From NCBI RefSeq assembly GCF_027158205.1, contig NZ_JAPVLU010000024.1, forward strand, positions 1 to 64,000: DNA of 64,000 nt. The letters are read 5' to 3'. Under the pieces are notes generated by a model that saw only the letters and a program-made list of their open reading frames with translations, did no database searches and was not told the DNA's origin. Below are positions 8,664-17,737 of this stretch, piece by piece. How positions within the stretch are numbered: position 1 is the stretch's first letter; the number at the start of each line of letters is the position of its first letter. A program made the translations under genes and the position numbers. This DNA comes from Streptomyces sp. H39-S7 (GTDB taxonomy: Bacteria; Actinomycetota; Actinomycetes; Streptomycetales; Streptomycetaceae).

Positions 8664-9989
8664 ATGAGCAGCCCGTCCGCGACGCCCTCGCCGCCCGAGC
8701 CTTCCGACAGGGCGGGCGCACCGGTCCCACCTGCCGCCGGCCGGGTGGGGGGATCGCGTGCCGGGCGGATCGTGATGCGCGTTCTCTCGGCCGTGCTGAT
8801 CACGCTCACCTGCATCCTCGTGCCGGTCTCCCTGATCACCGTCTGGGTGCACGACATCGTGCTGGACACCGAACGGTACGTCGCGACGGTCCGCCCGCTC
8901 GCGGAGGACCCGGCGGTGCAGGACGCCGCGGTGAAGCGGATCGGCGAGGCCGCGGGCGTCCGGGTCGACGGTGACCAGGTCGCCTCGGACCTGGCTGCCT
9001 GGCTGGAGGCGCAGGGCCTGCCGCCGCGCGTCGGTACCGCGTTCAAGTCGCTGGGTCCCAAGATCGACGACGTCACCCGGGAGGCCGTCGAGAAGGTCGC
9101 GGGCAAGTTCGTGCGCAGCGACAGGTTCGCCGACATCTGGACCGACACCAACCGGCTCGCGCACTACTCGGTCGTGCACGCCCTCACCGGCAAGGGGCGG
9201 GGGGCGGTCGGCGTCGACGACGGCACCGTCACCCTCGATGTCGGCACCGCGGTGGACACCGTCAAACAGCAACTCGTCGACGCCGGCATCGCCCCGGCAG
9301 CAAAGATCCCCGACGTCGACAAGCAGATGGTGCTCCTCCAGTCCGATCAGTTGGGCAAGATCCAGGGCGTGGCCCACCTCCTCGACGTCGTCGGCAACTG
9401 GCTGCCCATTCTCACCGTGCTGCTCGGCACGGCCGGCGTGCTGCTGGCCCGCCGGCGTCGCCGCGCGCTGGTGACCGTCATGCTCGGCGCCGCCGGAATC
9501 TGCCTGATCTTCTCCATCGGCCTCGTCATCGCCCGCCACTACTACCTCGACCACCTGCCCACGGCGGTCCAGTCCCCCGCGGCGGCCGCGGCGATCTTCG
9601 ACACCCTCCTCCACTTCCTGAAGGTCAGCCTGCGCACCGCGCTGGTCCTCGGGGTGGTCGTCGCGCTCGGTGCGTACCTGTCGGGCGCCGGCCGGCTGCC
9701 GCGCGCGGTGCAGGGCACCGCCGAGCGCACGGCCGGCTCCGCCGCACGCTGGGGTAGCGCCCACGGGGTGCACACCGGTCCCGTCGGCATCTTCACGGCG
9801 CGCTACCGGCGGTGGCTGACCATCGGCGTGCTGCTGGTGCTCGCGCTGGTCTTCGCCCTCTGGAACCACCCGACGGTGCTGACCGTCCTGCTGCTGGTGC
9901 TCATCCTGCTCGCCGCGCTGGCCGTCCTCGCCCTGCTGGCCGCGAGCGGCCGGACCACCGACGCCAGGAGTCCTGACGACGCCGCGTGA
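8664..9989 (+). CDS. Integral membrane protein, unknown function
   Basis: 441 aa starting at ATG 8664 behind GGAG. After a Pro/Ser-rich cytoplasmic N-terminus comes one transmembrane helix (VLSAVLITLTCILVPVSLI). A roughly 190-residue hydrophilic, probably extracytoplasmic region follows (YVATVRPLAEDPAVQ), then four hydrophobic helices toward the C-terminus. This is a common actinobacterial membrane-protein layout with no known enzymatic motif. I do not recognise a function. It is divergent from the expansin-like gene across about 240 bp with no clear promoter. Confidence 0.75.
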   Translation: MSSPSATPSPPEPSDRAGAPVPPAAGRVGGSRAGRIVMRVLSAVLITLTCILVPVSLITVWVHDIVLDTERYVATVRPLAEDPAVQDAAVKRIGEAAGVRVDGDQVASDLAAWLEAQGLPPRVGTAFKSLGPKIDDVTREAVEKVAGKFVRSDRFADIWTDTNRLAHYSVVHALTGKGRGAVGVDDGTVTLDVGTAVDTVKQQLVDAGIAPAAKIPDVDKQMVLLQSDQLGKIQGVAHLLDVVGNWLPILTVLLGTAGVLLARRRRRALVTVMLGAAGICLIFSIGLVIARHYYLDHLPTAVQSPAAAAAIFDTLLHFLKVSLRTALVLGVVVALGAYLSGAGRLPRAVQGTAERTAGSAARWGSAHGVHTGPVGIFTARYRRWLTIGVLLVLALVFALWNHPTVLTVLLLVLILLAALAVLALLAASGRTTDARSPDDAA

Positions 9990-10168
9990 GATGTCCCCTC
10001 CCGCGTCGGCAGCCCGCATCCTCCGAGTCATCCGAGGTGGGAGGCGCGCGGCAGGCACAGTGATCGGCACAAGGGGCGGGATCGACGTTGTCGTGGAACG
10101 CTGGATGAGGAGCTGCCGACCGGCCTGCTCAGCGGGCCGGGTGGCTCCCCTGACCACGGGAGGCACTG

Positions 10169-10609
10169 ATGGCCGACAATCTCAACCGGTCGAGGGCCGC
10201 AAGCGCTCATACCGGCGGGTCGTTCAGCGAGCAGTCCGGCTGGATCGTCTTCGCGGCGATCATGATGATCTTCAGCGGAGCCATGGCCATCCTCGAGGGG
10301 ATCTCCGCCATCGCCAAGGACGACCTGTTCGTCAGAACCACGAACTACGCGTTCGCGTTCAACCTGACCAGCTGGGGCTGGATCCACCTCATCGTGGGCA
10401 TCGTCGTGCTGCTCGCGGGCTGCGCCCTGTTCTCCGGAGCGCTGTGGGCGCGTGGCGTGGGCATCGTCCTCGCCGGTCTGAGCCTGATCGCCAACTTCAT
10501 GTGGGTGCCGTACAGCCCCTTCTGGGCGATCATCCTGATCGCCATCGACATCTTCGTCATCTACGCCCTGTGCACCCCGGCACGCCGCGCGGCATCAGCG
10601 AACTCCTGA
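10169..10609 (+). CDS. Small four-helix membrane protein (DUF7144-like)
   Basis: 146 aa, ATG at 10169 with GGGAGG at 10158-10163. Four hydrophobic helices are evident: WIVFAAIMMIFSGAMAIL, WIHLIVGIVVLLAGCALF, GVGIVLAGLSLIANF and WAIILIAIDIFVIYAL. The pattern matches a small family common in streptomycetes whose function is unknown. No catalytic residues can be seen. The next gene, also a membrane protein, begins about 50 bp downstream in the same direction. Confidence 0.75.
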   Translation: MADNLNRSRAASAHTGGSFSEQSGWIVFAAIMMIFSGAMAILEGISAIAKDDLFVRTTNYAFAFNLTSWGWIHLIVGIVVLLAGCALFSGALWARGVGIVLAGLSLIANFMWVPYSPFWAIILIAIDIFVIYALCTPARRAASANS

Positions 10610-10660
10610 CCATCGGATGTGAGCGGCCGTCCGGGTCCGACCTGACGGGTGGAGACGGCC

Positions 10661-11305
10661 ATGATGCTTGACCTCGTCGTCATCGGAGGGGCCATCACCT
10701 TGGGGCCCCTGCACAACACCGCGTTCATCCTGCTGCTCTCGGGGCCCCGCGGGGTACGCAAAGGGATGGCCTTCATCGTGGCCTGGCTGGCGTGTCTGGT
10801 GGGCGTCATCGCCGGGGTGGTCCTGATGACCGGCGGGCAACCCCTCGTGCACAAGAGCGCACCCTCCACCGCGGCCCTGGCCCTGAAACTGCTGCTGGGT
10901 TTCGGCATGGTGTACTACGGGGTGCGCAAGCGGCGTCGCGGGAACCGGCCACGCCAGTCCCCCAAGTGGTTCGCGCGACTCGACAACGTCTCCCTGTGGT
11001 CCGCGGCGGGGCTGGGAATCCTGCTCCAGCCCTGGGGCATCGTCGCCGCCGGCGGAGCGACCGTGGTGCAGGCGAACATGTCGTCCGCCGCCACCTGGCT
11101 GGCATTGTTCGGCTATGTCCTGCTCGCCACGTCCAGCCTGCTGGTCATGGAGCTCTACGCCACCTTCAGGCCGGCCGCCGCCGCGACCGAACTCGACGGG
11201 CTGCGCACGTGGATCGAGGGGCACCAGGACCAGGCGATCGTGGTCCTGTCGCTCCTCCTCGGCCTCTGGCTCGTGGCGCAGAGCCTCTACGAACTCGTCA
11301 GCTGA
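10661..11305 (+). CDS. GAP-family (Sap-like) membrane protein
   Basis: 214 aa from ATG 10661 (GGAG at 10651-10654); a GTG at 10649 is in frame but overlaps that site. Six hydrophobic segments are visible, with the N-terminal LGPLHNTAFILLLSGPRG motif and a conserved-looking KLLLGFGMVYYGVRK. This resembles the GAP/sulfolipid-1-addressing protein (Sap) family of actinobacterial LysE-like membrane proteins, proposed to move lipids or small molecules across the membrane. The substrate is unknown. It probably shares a transcript with the DUF7144-like gene. Confidence 0.7.
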   Translation: MMLDLVVIGGAITLGPLHNTAFILLLSGPRGVRKGMAFIVAWLACLVGVIAGVVLMTGGQPLVHKSAPSTAALALKLLLGFGMVYYGVRKRRRGNRPRQSPKWFARLDNVSLWSAAGLGILLQPWGIVAAGGATVVQANMSSAATWLALFGYVLLATSSLLVMELYATFRPAAAATELDGLRTWIEGHQDQAIVVLSLLLGLWLVAQSLYELVS

Positions 11306-11443
11306 GAGCGCGACCGGCGGCTGCCATCCCTCCATTCCCAAGCCGCCGCGGCAGGCCGCACCTGTGGGAAACCCGCCCCTGAGGGGCCCTCCCGCAACTA
11401 CGCTGCTGATCAGTCGGTGGGGGCTGCGGGGAGGGGAATTCCA

Positions 11444-11941
11444 GTGACCGAGACAGTGACGATCGACCTGGGGGACGGTTCCACCGTCACAGCGGAGGTC
11501 ATCGGGGAGCTGCCCTTCCAACAGCCCGGGGAACCGGGGGCGACCGGCGGGTACGGGGATGTCGGCTTCGGCGACGGCCGCCGGGCGGCGCAGTTGGGCT
11601 CCGCCGTGGCCCTGACGCTGGACCAGGTGCGCAGCACCGTGCAGGGCGTCGGCCGGTGGGCGGCCGAGAGCATCGCCCAGGGCGCGGCCGGGTCCCCCGA
11701 CCACTTCGAAGTGGAGTTCGGTCTCAAGCTCGCCGTGAAGTCAGGGCAGTTGCTGGGGATCATCGCCGAGGCGGGCAGCGAGGCCGGGCTGACCGTCACG
11801 CTCTCCTGGGACCTCGCGGCGCGCAGGGAACGCGCCGCACTCGCCGCCGCTCCCGACCCGGCTCCCGATCCCGCTGCTCCTGCCGCCGGCCCAGCCACCG
11901 GGGCCGGACCCACGCCCGCCGGGACGGGGCAGCAGGAGTGA
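11444..11941 (+). CDS. Trypsin-co-occurring domain 1 (CU044_2847-like) protein
   Basis: 165 aa from the GTG at 11444 behind GAGGGGA. The core includes VTIDLGDGSTVTAEV, a central VRSTVQGVGRWAAESI helix, and VEFGLKLAVKSGQLLGIIA followed by ANLTVTLSW-like strands (here GLTVTLSWDL). A Pro/Ala-rich tail of about 35 residues ends the protein. This is the pattern of the CU044_2847/Trypco1 family, small domains described next to trypsin-like proteases and STAND ATPases in bacterial conflict or signalling systems. No protease sits directly beside it here, so the partner is not evident. Confidence 0.65.
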   Translation: MTETVTIDLGDGSTVTAEVIGELPFQQPGEPGATGGYGDVGFGDGRRAAQLGSAVALTLDQVRSTVQGVGRWAAESIAQGAAGSPDHFEVEFGLKLAVKSGQLLGIIAEAGSEAGLTVTLSWDLAARRERAALAAAPDPAPDPAAPAAGPATGAGPTPAGTGQQE

Positions 11942-12041
11942 TGTCGCCGCGGCCGGGTCCGCGCGACAGCACGGAACCGCACCGAGGAGAGGGCCCAGCA
12001 GATGGCCAGGCTCCTGCTCGACCCGAACCCCGGATCCCGCT

Positions 12042-12072
12042 CCTGACGTACCGCCTCGAACGGGTCGTCAGG
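12042..12072. terminator. Putative bidirectional terminator hairpin
   Basis: CCTGACG (12042-12048) pairs with CGTCAGG (12066-12072), with an additional CCG/CGG pairing inside. It lies between the convergent Trypco1 and HAD genes, and its right arm overlaps the HAD stop codon. Confidence 0.45.
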
Positions 12073-12850
12073 CCGCGGTAGCCCGGGTGCCGAGCAGCAG
12101 TTCCAGCAGGCCGTGCGGATCCGGCACGATCGCGTCGGGCTCGGCCTGGATCACGTACGGCCGGTCGTAGGTACCGCGGGCCTCCATCAACACGGTCGCG
12201 CCGACGCCGGCCCGCCGGCCGCACAGCACGTCGCGGTCGTAGTTGTCGCCGACGTACCAGCAGGCCTCCGGTTCTGTGGCCAGGGCCCGCGCGGCGATCC
12301 GGATCATCTCGGGGTTGGGTTTCCGGACCGCGACCTCGTCGCTGTAGATCTGCACGGCGACCCGTTTGTCGAGGCCGTTCGCGGCCATGTAGTCGCGGTG
12401 TACCGAGCCGGACAGTGCGTTGGAGACGATGCCGACGCGGATGCCGAACAGCTCGCAGGCGTCGAACAGCTCGGCCAGGCCGTCCCGGGTGACCCGTTCC
12501 TGCTTGAGCTCGCCCAGCCGGTGGCACAGTGGCTGGGCGTTGGCGGCGACGAAGGCCAGGGCCGCGTCGGGCCAGTCGGCGGCGACGAAGTCGGTCCAGA
12601 ATTCCAGGTACGTCATCTCCCGTGGGGCGGCCGGCCGGCTCATCGCGTTCTTCCAGTGCGCGTCGGCGGTGACGCCGGCCTTCAGGTCCGCCTCGATGTG
12701 CTCGATCGTCAACTCCCGGCTGCCGGCCGTGCAGAGCGCGGTGTGCAGCTCGGTGGCCATGTCGCGCGCCCAGGTGGGCCGGCGGGTGGTCGCCACGACC
12801 ACCCCGCCGAAGTCGAGCAGGAGGGCGGTGGGTCGGGTCAGCTGGCCCAT
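12068..12850 (-). CDS. HAD-superfamily hydrolase
   Basis: 260 aa. HAD motif I is LLDFGGVVV near residue 12. Motif II is the VSNALSGS Ser/Thr, motif III the Lys of VRKPNPEMI, and motif IV GDNYDRDV. The cap is an alpha-helical insertion (residues 25-125), as in subclass IA HADs. The motif I second aspartate position is Gly (DFGG rather than DxD). That is also seen in haloacid-dehalogenase- and epoxide-hydrolase-like HADs, so the enzyme is not necessarily a phosphatase. ATG at 12850 follows AGGAG at a long spacing. Substrate unknown. Confidence 0.8.
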   Translation of the reverse strand: MGQLTRPTALLLDFGGVVVATTRRPTWARDMATELHTALCTAGSRELTIEHIEADLKAGVTADAHWKNAMSRPAAPREMTYLEFWTDFVAADWPDAALAFVAANAQPLCHRLGELKQERVTRDGLAELFDACELFGIRVGIVSNALSGSVHRDYMAANGLDKRVAVQIYSDEVAVRKPNPEMIRIAARALATEPEACWYVGDNYDRDVLCGRRAGVGATVLMEARGTYDRPYVIQAEPDAIVPDPHGLLELLLGTRATAA

Positions 12851-13085
12851 GTCGCGGTGGTCTCCTCAGTCGGTGCGGCGTGCGCCGCGGAGTCGGGCAA
12901 CCGGCTGCTCGAAGCATCCGAACAGGTGCGGACCGGCAACTCGGACCGCACAGCGCACCATGCTGCCCGGTGCGGCGCTCACATCGGTGGACGCCACCAG
13001 GTACAGCGCGGTTCGGCCGACGGAGACCAGGACTTTCCCACGGGAACCGGTGGAAACAGCCGCCTCGACGACAGCGGCACAGCAT

Positions 13086-13118
13086 GAAGGCCGCAACGGC
13101 TCCCGCCGTGCGGCCTTC
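13086..13118 (-). terminator. Strong terminator hairpin downstream of the VOC gene
   Basis: GAAGGCCGC-A-ACGGC (13086-13100) pairs with GCCGT-GCGGCCTTC (13105-13118) around a TCCC loop, leaving one bulged A. It is 22 bp past the stop of the minus-strand VOC gene. The rest of the 289-bp gap to the HAD start shows only a weak open frame and no convincing gene. Confidence 0.65.
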
Positions 13119-13139
13119 TCGTTGTCGCGCGCTACGTGG

Positions 13140-13529
13140 TCACTGCGGTGAGGGCAGTGCCTCCCGCTCGGATTCGGCCAGCAGGATGCAGAACTCGTTG
13201 CCCTCCGGGTCGGCAAGAACGACCCAGCCCCAGCCGTCGGCCTTGCGCCGATCGTCGACCAGGGAGGCGCCCAGTTTCAGCAGCCGCTCGACTTCCGCGT
13301 CCCGCGTGGTGTCCGGGCGCAGGCACAGATGAAGCCTGTTCTTGACCAACTTCGGTTCCGGCACCTCGTTGAAGTGCAATGTCGGGCCGCCGGGCAGCAT
13401 GACCTCGGTCTCGTCATCCCCCGGCTCGTCCTCCGGATCCAGCGGCTGCCCGGTCACCCCGCTCCAGAACCGCGCCAGTTCGTACGCGTTCGCACAGTCG
13501 ATCGCTACGTTCGTCACCATCGAAGCCAT
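13140..13529 (-). CDS. VOC-family (glyoxalase/bleomycin-resistance fold) protein
   Basis: 129 aa, ATG at 13529 behind GGGGAGG. It starts with VTNVAIDCANAYELARFWSGV, a typical first beta-alpha-beta-beta-beta unit, and has a second unit with RLHLCLRPDTTRDAEVERL. The end WVVLADPEGNEFCIL is the hallmark C-terminal strand pair with the metal-site Glu. VOC proteins of this size are often metal-dependent dioxygenases, isomerases or drug-binding proteins. No substrate can be inferred from the neighbours. Confidence 0.8.
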   Translation of the reverse strand: MASMVTNVAIDCANAYELARFWSGVTGQPLDPEDEPGDDETEVMLPGGPTLHFNEVPEPKLVKNRLHLCLRPDTTRDAEVERLLKLGASLVDDRRKADGWGWVVLADPEGNEFCILLAESEREALPSPQ

Positions 13530-13619
13530 GCACGCGATCCTCCCCGACCCCCCACCCGCTCCGCCACTCGTCGCCGGTCCGCCGCAAAAGGGGGCGCTGT
13601 TGCTGGACAGGGGTTCGTG

Positions 13620-14703
13620 TCAGCTGTGGACGCGTGCGGCCAGGACGGCGATGTCGTCGTCGGGCGCAGCGGGTGCGACCGTGGCCAGGACGTGGTCCAG
13701 CAGGTCTTCCAGGGACTCGTCCGGGCGCGGGCGGCGCAGGCGGGTGAGTCTGGCCAGGGAGGCATCGATGTCCTCGGTGCGCCGCTCGACCAGGCCGTCG
13801 GTGTAGAGCAGTAGCACCTGCCCGGGGTCGAGGGAGTGGGTCACTGCCTGGTAGTCGCCGAGGCCCGTTCCCAAGGGTGGCCAGGGTACGGCCGAAGGGC
13901 AGGCGGATGGTCTCGAACCAGTCGCCGCCCACCATCGCGGAGGTGCCGCAGGGCAGGTACCGGGACGTCAGCTCCAGGTTCGCGTGCGGACTGCCCGGGT
14001 CGGCCTGCAGCGCCCGCTGCAGTTCCATCGTCAGGTCCTGGGCCAGGGCATAGCGCCGAGCCTTGTCGATGCTCCGGGCCGCCCGGTCCGCGACCGCCTG
14101 GACCACGGCGGTGTCGTCATCGAAGGCGGCGCCGGGTGCGGTGCGGAGCAGCGACAGGACTCCGATGGGCCGGCCGCCGGCCCGGAGCGGGACGACGAGC
14201 ACCGCTGCGGCACCGGCGCCGCTGCCTTCCTCGCAGGACCAGCCTTCGTCAGCCGTCCTTCCCTGCCCGCCCGGCCGTTGGTGGCTTACGTACGCCTGGC
14301 CACTCCCCAGGCACTGCATGCTCGGGCACCCGGGCAGGTGACGTACCCACTCCGCAACCGGCGCGGGGATCTCCGTGCCGTGGCGCGGTGCCGGAAGCGC
14401 CTCCAGGACGATGCGCCGCGCCCGGAGCGTGCCCGTCCCGACGGCCCTCCCGGCCGGGAGGGCCTCGGGCGGCAGGATCTCCACGCTCGCCAGGTCGGCG
14501 AAGCGTGAGACCGCGAACCGGGCCAGTTCCGCGCAGGTGGCGTCCAGGTCCAGGCCGGTCCCGATCTGCTCCGCGGCCTCGTCCAGCAGCGCCAGCCGCG
14601 CCCGGTCCGCCAGCAGGGTGCGCAGGGCATCGGCGTCGTCGTGAGACGGTTCCGGCACCGTCTTCCTTTCGCCCGGGCCGGTGCTCGATCCCTCGGAACG
14701 CAC
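13620..14703 (-). pseudogene. GAF-PP2C (SpoIIE-type) phosphatase gene with internal deletion and frameshift
   Basis: Starts at GTG 14703 with a strong AGGAGG. The first frame encodes a coiled-coil/GAF region (LLDEAAEQIGTGLDLDATC onward), a linker helix and the PP2C beginning GGDWFETIRLPFGRTLATLG. Near 13870 the coding potential jumps to another frame reading GTGLGDYQAVTHSLDPGQV, VLLLYTDGLVERR and PDDDIAVLAARV, the normal PP2C C-terminus. The roughly 100-130 residues that usually separate these blocks (the VGDVxGHG and AGHPPP regions) are absent. An internal deletion with frame change therefore removed part of the active site. It is divergent from a large paralogue. A sequencing error could explain the shift but not the missing core. 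Confidence 0.7.
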
Positions 14704-15083
14704 CGTCGCCTCCTAGGTCCGGCCCCCGTCCGGGAAAACAATCATCGACTCCCAGGACCCCGTGTGCACCTCGGCAGCCTGCGAGGCAGCCGACATCGGC
14801 GATGCCCTGCCGTCACCCGCCGCCGGTCGGCGGCTTCCCGCTCCTGGTGAAGTAACGCGAGGCCGCACCCCGGCCCGCCGGCTGCGCGGGATGCTCCCCG
14901 TGCGGGCCCCGCCGAAAGGCGGACGGGGAAGTGCTGGGGAACAATGACGGGTAGGGGTCGGCAGGGACTGTGCGCGCACCGCCCCGCGAGGGACGCCGAC
15001 AGGGCCGACGGTGCAGGCAGGGCCGATGGTGCCGATGGGCAGGGCCGTAGCCGGTGTGACCGCAGCCCGGGAGTGAGCGACGA
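14704..15083. other. 380-bp intergenic region between divergent PP2C-family genes
   Basis: No ORF with a ribosome site is convincing here. The stretch must hold the promoters of both divergent genes. Apart from a GGGAACAATGACGGGTAG stretch around 14936-14955, with no clean -10/-35 pair, I see no distinct signal. Confidence 0.4.
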
Positions 15084-17534
15084 GTGAGCGAAAGCGAGCA
15101 GACTCCCGGCCCCGGCACGGGGCCGGGGCCCCCCGAGGACACCGCCGTGCTCGTGGTCGACCACGGCGGGACGATCCGGGGGTGCACCGCCGACGCCGTG
15201 GCGCTGCTCGGGGTTCCCGCCGAGGGGCTGCGCGGCACGCGTACCGACGACCTCTTCGTCGGGCCGGGGGTCTGGCAGGAGCTGCGCGAGCGCAGGCCCG
15301 AACCATCCTTCACCTCCGCACGGGCCTTGCTGCGGCGCGCGTCCCAGGAGCCATTGGCCGTCCGCCTGGACCTGCTGCCCGTCGAAGCCTCGCCCGGGCC
15401 GGCCTACCTGATGCGGATCATGCCGGTGGCCGTGGCCGACCAGCGTGACGAGGACGACGCGCTGGTGCGGGCCATGTTCGCCCAGAGTGGGATGGGCATC
15501 GCCATTCATGACACCGAACTCCGTGTGACGCGGGCGAATCCCCAGCCCGGCGAGCCCGATCCGGCACTCCCGCAGACCGCCGGAGGTCCGCCGGGGCAGA
15601 GCCTGCGGGGCCTGCTCGTACCCGAGGACGGTGCACGGATCGAGGACCGCCTGCGCCAGGTCGCCGGGACCGGCGAGGCGCTCATCGACTTCGTCACCAG
15701 CGCCCGGCTTGCCGAGAGCCCCGGCCGTGAGCGGAGCGTGTCGGTCTCGGCACTGCCGCTGCGGGGCAGGGACGGAACGCCGCACGGTGTCGCCGTCACG
15801 TTCATGGACGTGACGGAGCAGGAGCACTCGCGGTGGCGCTCGGCCCTGGTGGCGGCAGCGGCCTCCCGCCTCGGCCAGTCCCTGGACGTACGGCGCAACG
15901 CGGAGGTACTCACCGATCTGCTCGTCCCGGAGTTCGCGGATCTCGCCGCGGTGGACCTGACGGAGACGGTCCTGGTCGGCAAGGAGCCGGGTGATCTGCT
16001 CACCGGCGCGCCGCTGCTCCGTGTCGCGGCGGTCGCACGGGACGGCCCCTGGCCCACCGAGCTGTATCCCCTCGACGCGGTCATCCGGGTCCAGGACGCG
16101 GAGAGCGATCTGCTCCGGGCGGGCTCCCCGCGATTCACCCGCAACCTCGCCGATCTCAAGGCGCGGGTCGGTGATGACGACAACCGCAGACGGCTGGTGA
16201 TGGCTCCGGGTGCCACGTCCTTCATGGTCCTGCCGCTGCACGCCAGAGGCAGGGTCCTCGGCGTGGCCGCGCTGTGGCGCACGGCGGAACGGGCGCCGTT
16301 CGACGAGGAGGCCGCCGCGCTCGCCGAGGACATCGGTTCCCGGGCGGCCCTGGCCATCGACAACGCCCGCCGTTACACCCGGGAGCACCGTACGGCCGAG
16401 GCGCTGCAGCGCAGTCTCCTCCCTCAGCCGGTGCTGGCGGTGACCGCGGCGGACACGGCCGGTTTCTACGTTCCGGGTCGCACGGCCGCCGGTACCGGCG
16501 GGAGCTGGTACGACGTCATCACCCTGTCCTCCACCCAGGTGGCGCTCGTGGTCGGCACCGTCGTCGGCCACGGACTGGACGCCGCCGCCGCGATGGGGCG
16601 CCTGCAGACCGCCGTGCGCACCCTCGCCGACCTCGACCCCGCCCCCGACGAACTGCTGACCCACCTCGACGACCTGGTCGTACGGCTCGCCGAACAGCTG
16701 CCGCCGGAGGCGAAGGACGGCTCCGTACGCGGCGCCACCTGCTTGTACGCGGTCTACGACCCCGTCAGCGGCCGCTGCTCGCTGGCGAGCGCCGGGCACC
16801 CTGCCCCGCTGCTGGCCCCCGCGGACGGCGGCGCAGCCCACGCGGTGAAGCTCCCCACGGGGGCTGCCCTGGGGCTCGGGGGCGCCCTGTTCGAACCCAT
16901 CGAACTGGACCTCGCACCGGGCGACGTCCTCGCCTTCCCGGCCGGCTCGCTCGCCCAGGGCGACGCCTGCGACGCTGTCGCTCGCCGGTTCGGGACCGGG
17001 TCGACGCCCGGCGGACGGCACGCCCTCCCGGTGCAGGAACTGGGGCAGGCGGTCCTCGCCCCCTTCCTCAGCGAGCCGCCGGACGACGACGCGGCCCTGC
17101 TGGTGGCGCGGGTACGGGCATCAGCCGAGGGGACGGTGGCCGCCTGGGAGTATCCCGCGGACATGGAGCGGGTCGCGGAAGCCCGGTCCCGGACAGCCGA
17201 CCAGCTGGCCCGCTGGGGACTCGACGAACTGACCTTCACCACTGAGCTGATCGTCAGCGAACTCGTCACCAACGCCATGCGCTACGCCGGTGGGCCGGTC
17301 CTGCTCCGCCTCATCAAGGACCAACGGCTGATCTGCGAGGTGTCCGACACCAGCCAGACACAGCCCCACCTGCGCAGGGCCCGCCTCACCGACGAGGGCG
17401 GACGCGGCCTGTTCCTCGTCGCCGCCCTCACCCACCGCTGGGGCAGCCGCTACACCGCGTCCGGCAAAACCATCTGGACCGAACAACTCCTGGAGCCCCC
17501 GGACCCGACAGCACCGCCCGGCCCGCAACCGTGA
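15084..17534 (+). CDS. PAS-PAS-GAF-PP2C-HATPase protein with degenerate phosphatase site
   Basis: 816 aa. Order: N-terminal PAS-like domain (AVLVVDHGGTIRGCTADAV), a second PAS (near 130-255, ending VTFMDVTEQE), GAF (about 260-440), SpoIIE-type PP2C (about 450-680) and an RsbW-like HATPase (about 690-810). The kinase-like end keeps its N box (ELVTNAMRYA), EVSDTS and GGRGLFLV. The PP2C has lost key metal ligands: GGS at 472-474 instead of GGD, VGT at 490-492 instead of VGD, and FPAG where YTDG is expected (Asp to Ala at 620). DDDAALLV near its end is kept. It is therefore probably a pseudophosphatase with a working anti-sigma kinase-like domain. The GTG start lies behind GGGAG. Confidence 0.85.
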   Translation: MSESEQTPGPGTGPGPPEDTAVLVVDHGGTIRGCTADAVALLGVPAEGLRGTRTDDLFVGPGVWQELRERRPEPSFTSARALLRRASQEPLAVRLDLLPVEASPGPAYLMRIMPVAVADQRDEDDALVRAMFAQSGMGIAIHDTELRVTRANPQPGEPDPALPQTAGGPPGQSLRGLLVPEDGARIEDRLRQVAGTGEALIDFVTSARLAESPGRERSVSVSALPLRGRDGTPHGVAVTFMDVTEQEHSRWRSALVAAAASRLGQSLDVRRNAEVLTDLLVPEFADLAAVDLTETVLVGKEPGDLLTGAPLLRVAAVARDGPWPTELYPLDAVIRVQDAESDLLRAGSPRFTRNLADLKARVGDDDNRRRLVMAPGATSFMVLPLHARGRVLGVAALWRTAERAPFDEEAAALAEDIGSRAALAIDNARRYTREHRTAEALQRSLLPQPVLAVTAADTAGFYVPGRTAAGTGGSWYDVITLSSTQVALVVGTVVGHGLDAAAAMGRLQTAVRTLADLDPAPDELLTHLDDLVVRLAEQLPPEAKDGSVRGATCLYAVYDPVSGRCSLASAGHPAPLLAPADGGAAHAVKLPTGAALGLGGALFEPIELDLAPGDVLAFPAGSLAQGDACDAVARRFGTGSTPGGRHALPVQELGQAVLAPFLSEPPDDDAALLVARVRASAEGTVAAWEYPADMERVAEARSRTADQLARWGLDELTFTTELIVSELVTNAMRYAGGPVLLRLIKDQRLICEVSDTSQTQPHLRRARLTDEGGRGLFLVAALTHRWGSRYTASGKTIWTEQLLEPPDPTAPPGPQP

Positions 17535-17737
17535 GATGAACGCCGGGAATCCCGTTCCGGTGAATCGACCGCCTGGCCGCTGGTAATGCCTGGTCACCAC
17601 CCTGAGCCCGCAGCAAGCCCGGCTTCCGGCGCCGTCCCGTCCGGGCTTCCGGGTGACCGCTCCGCGAAACGGGCATACATAGCACGGCCCCGCAGGACGC
17701 GCTGCCGGCGCGGGCGCGGGGCAGAGGGAGGGATCAC

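Noticed and set aside
8426-9151. Upstream extension of the expansin-like frame into the divergent membrane-protein gene
   Set aside because: The ATG at 8425 has a proper ribosome site and signal anchor; the extension is antisense to another gene.
12866-13216. 116-codon minus-strand frame between the VOC and HAD genes, with a sensible-looking VSVGRTALYLVAS segment
   Set aside because: It spans the strong terminator hairpin and lacks a ribosome site or start near the coding-like part; similarity to any family is not recognised.
14742-17021. 759-aa minus-strand open frame over the PAS-GAF-PP2C gene
   Set aside because: No domain motifs; the opposite strand encodes a clear multi-domain protein.
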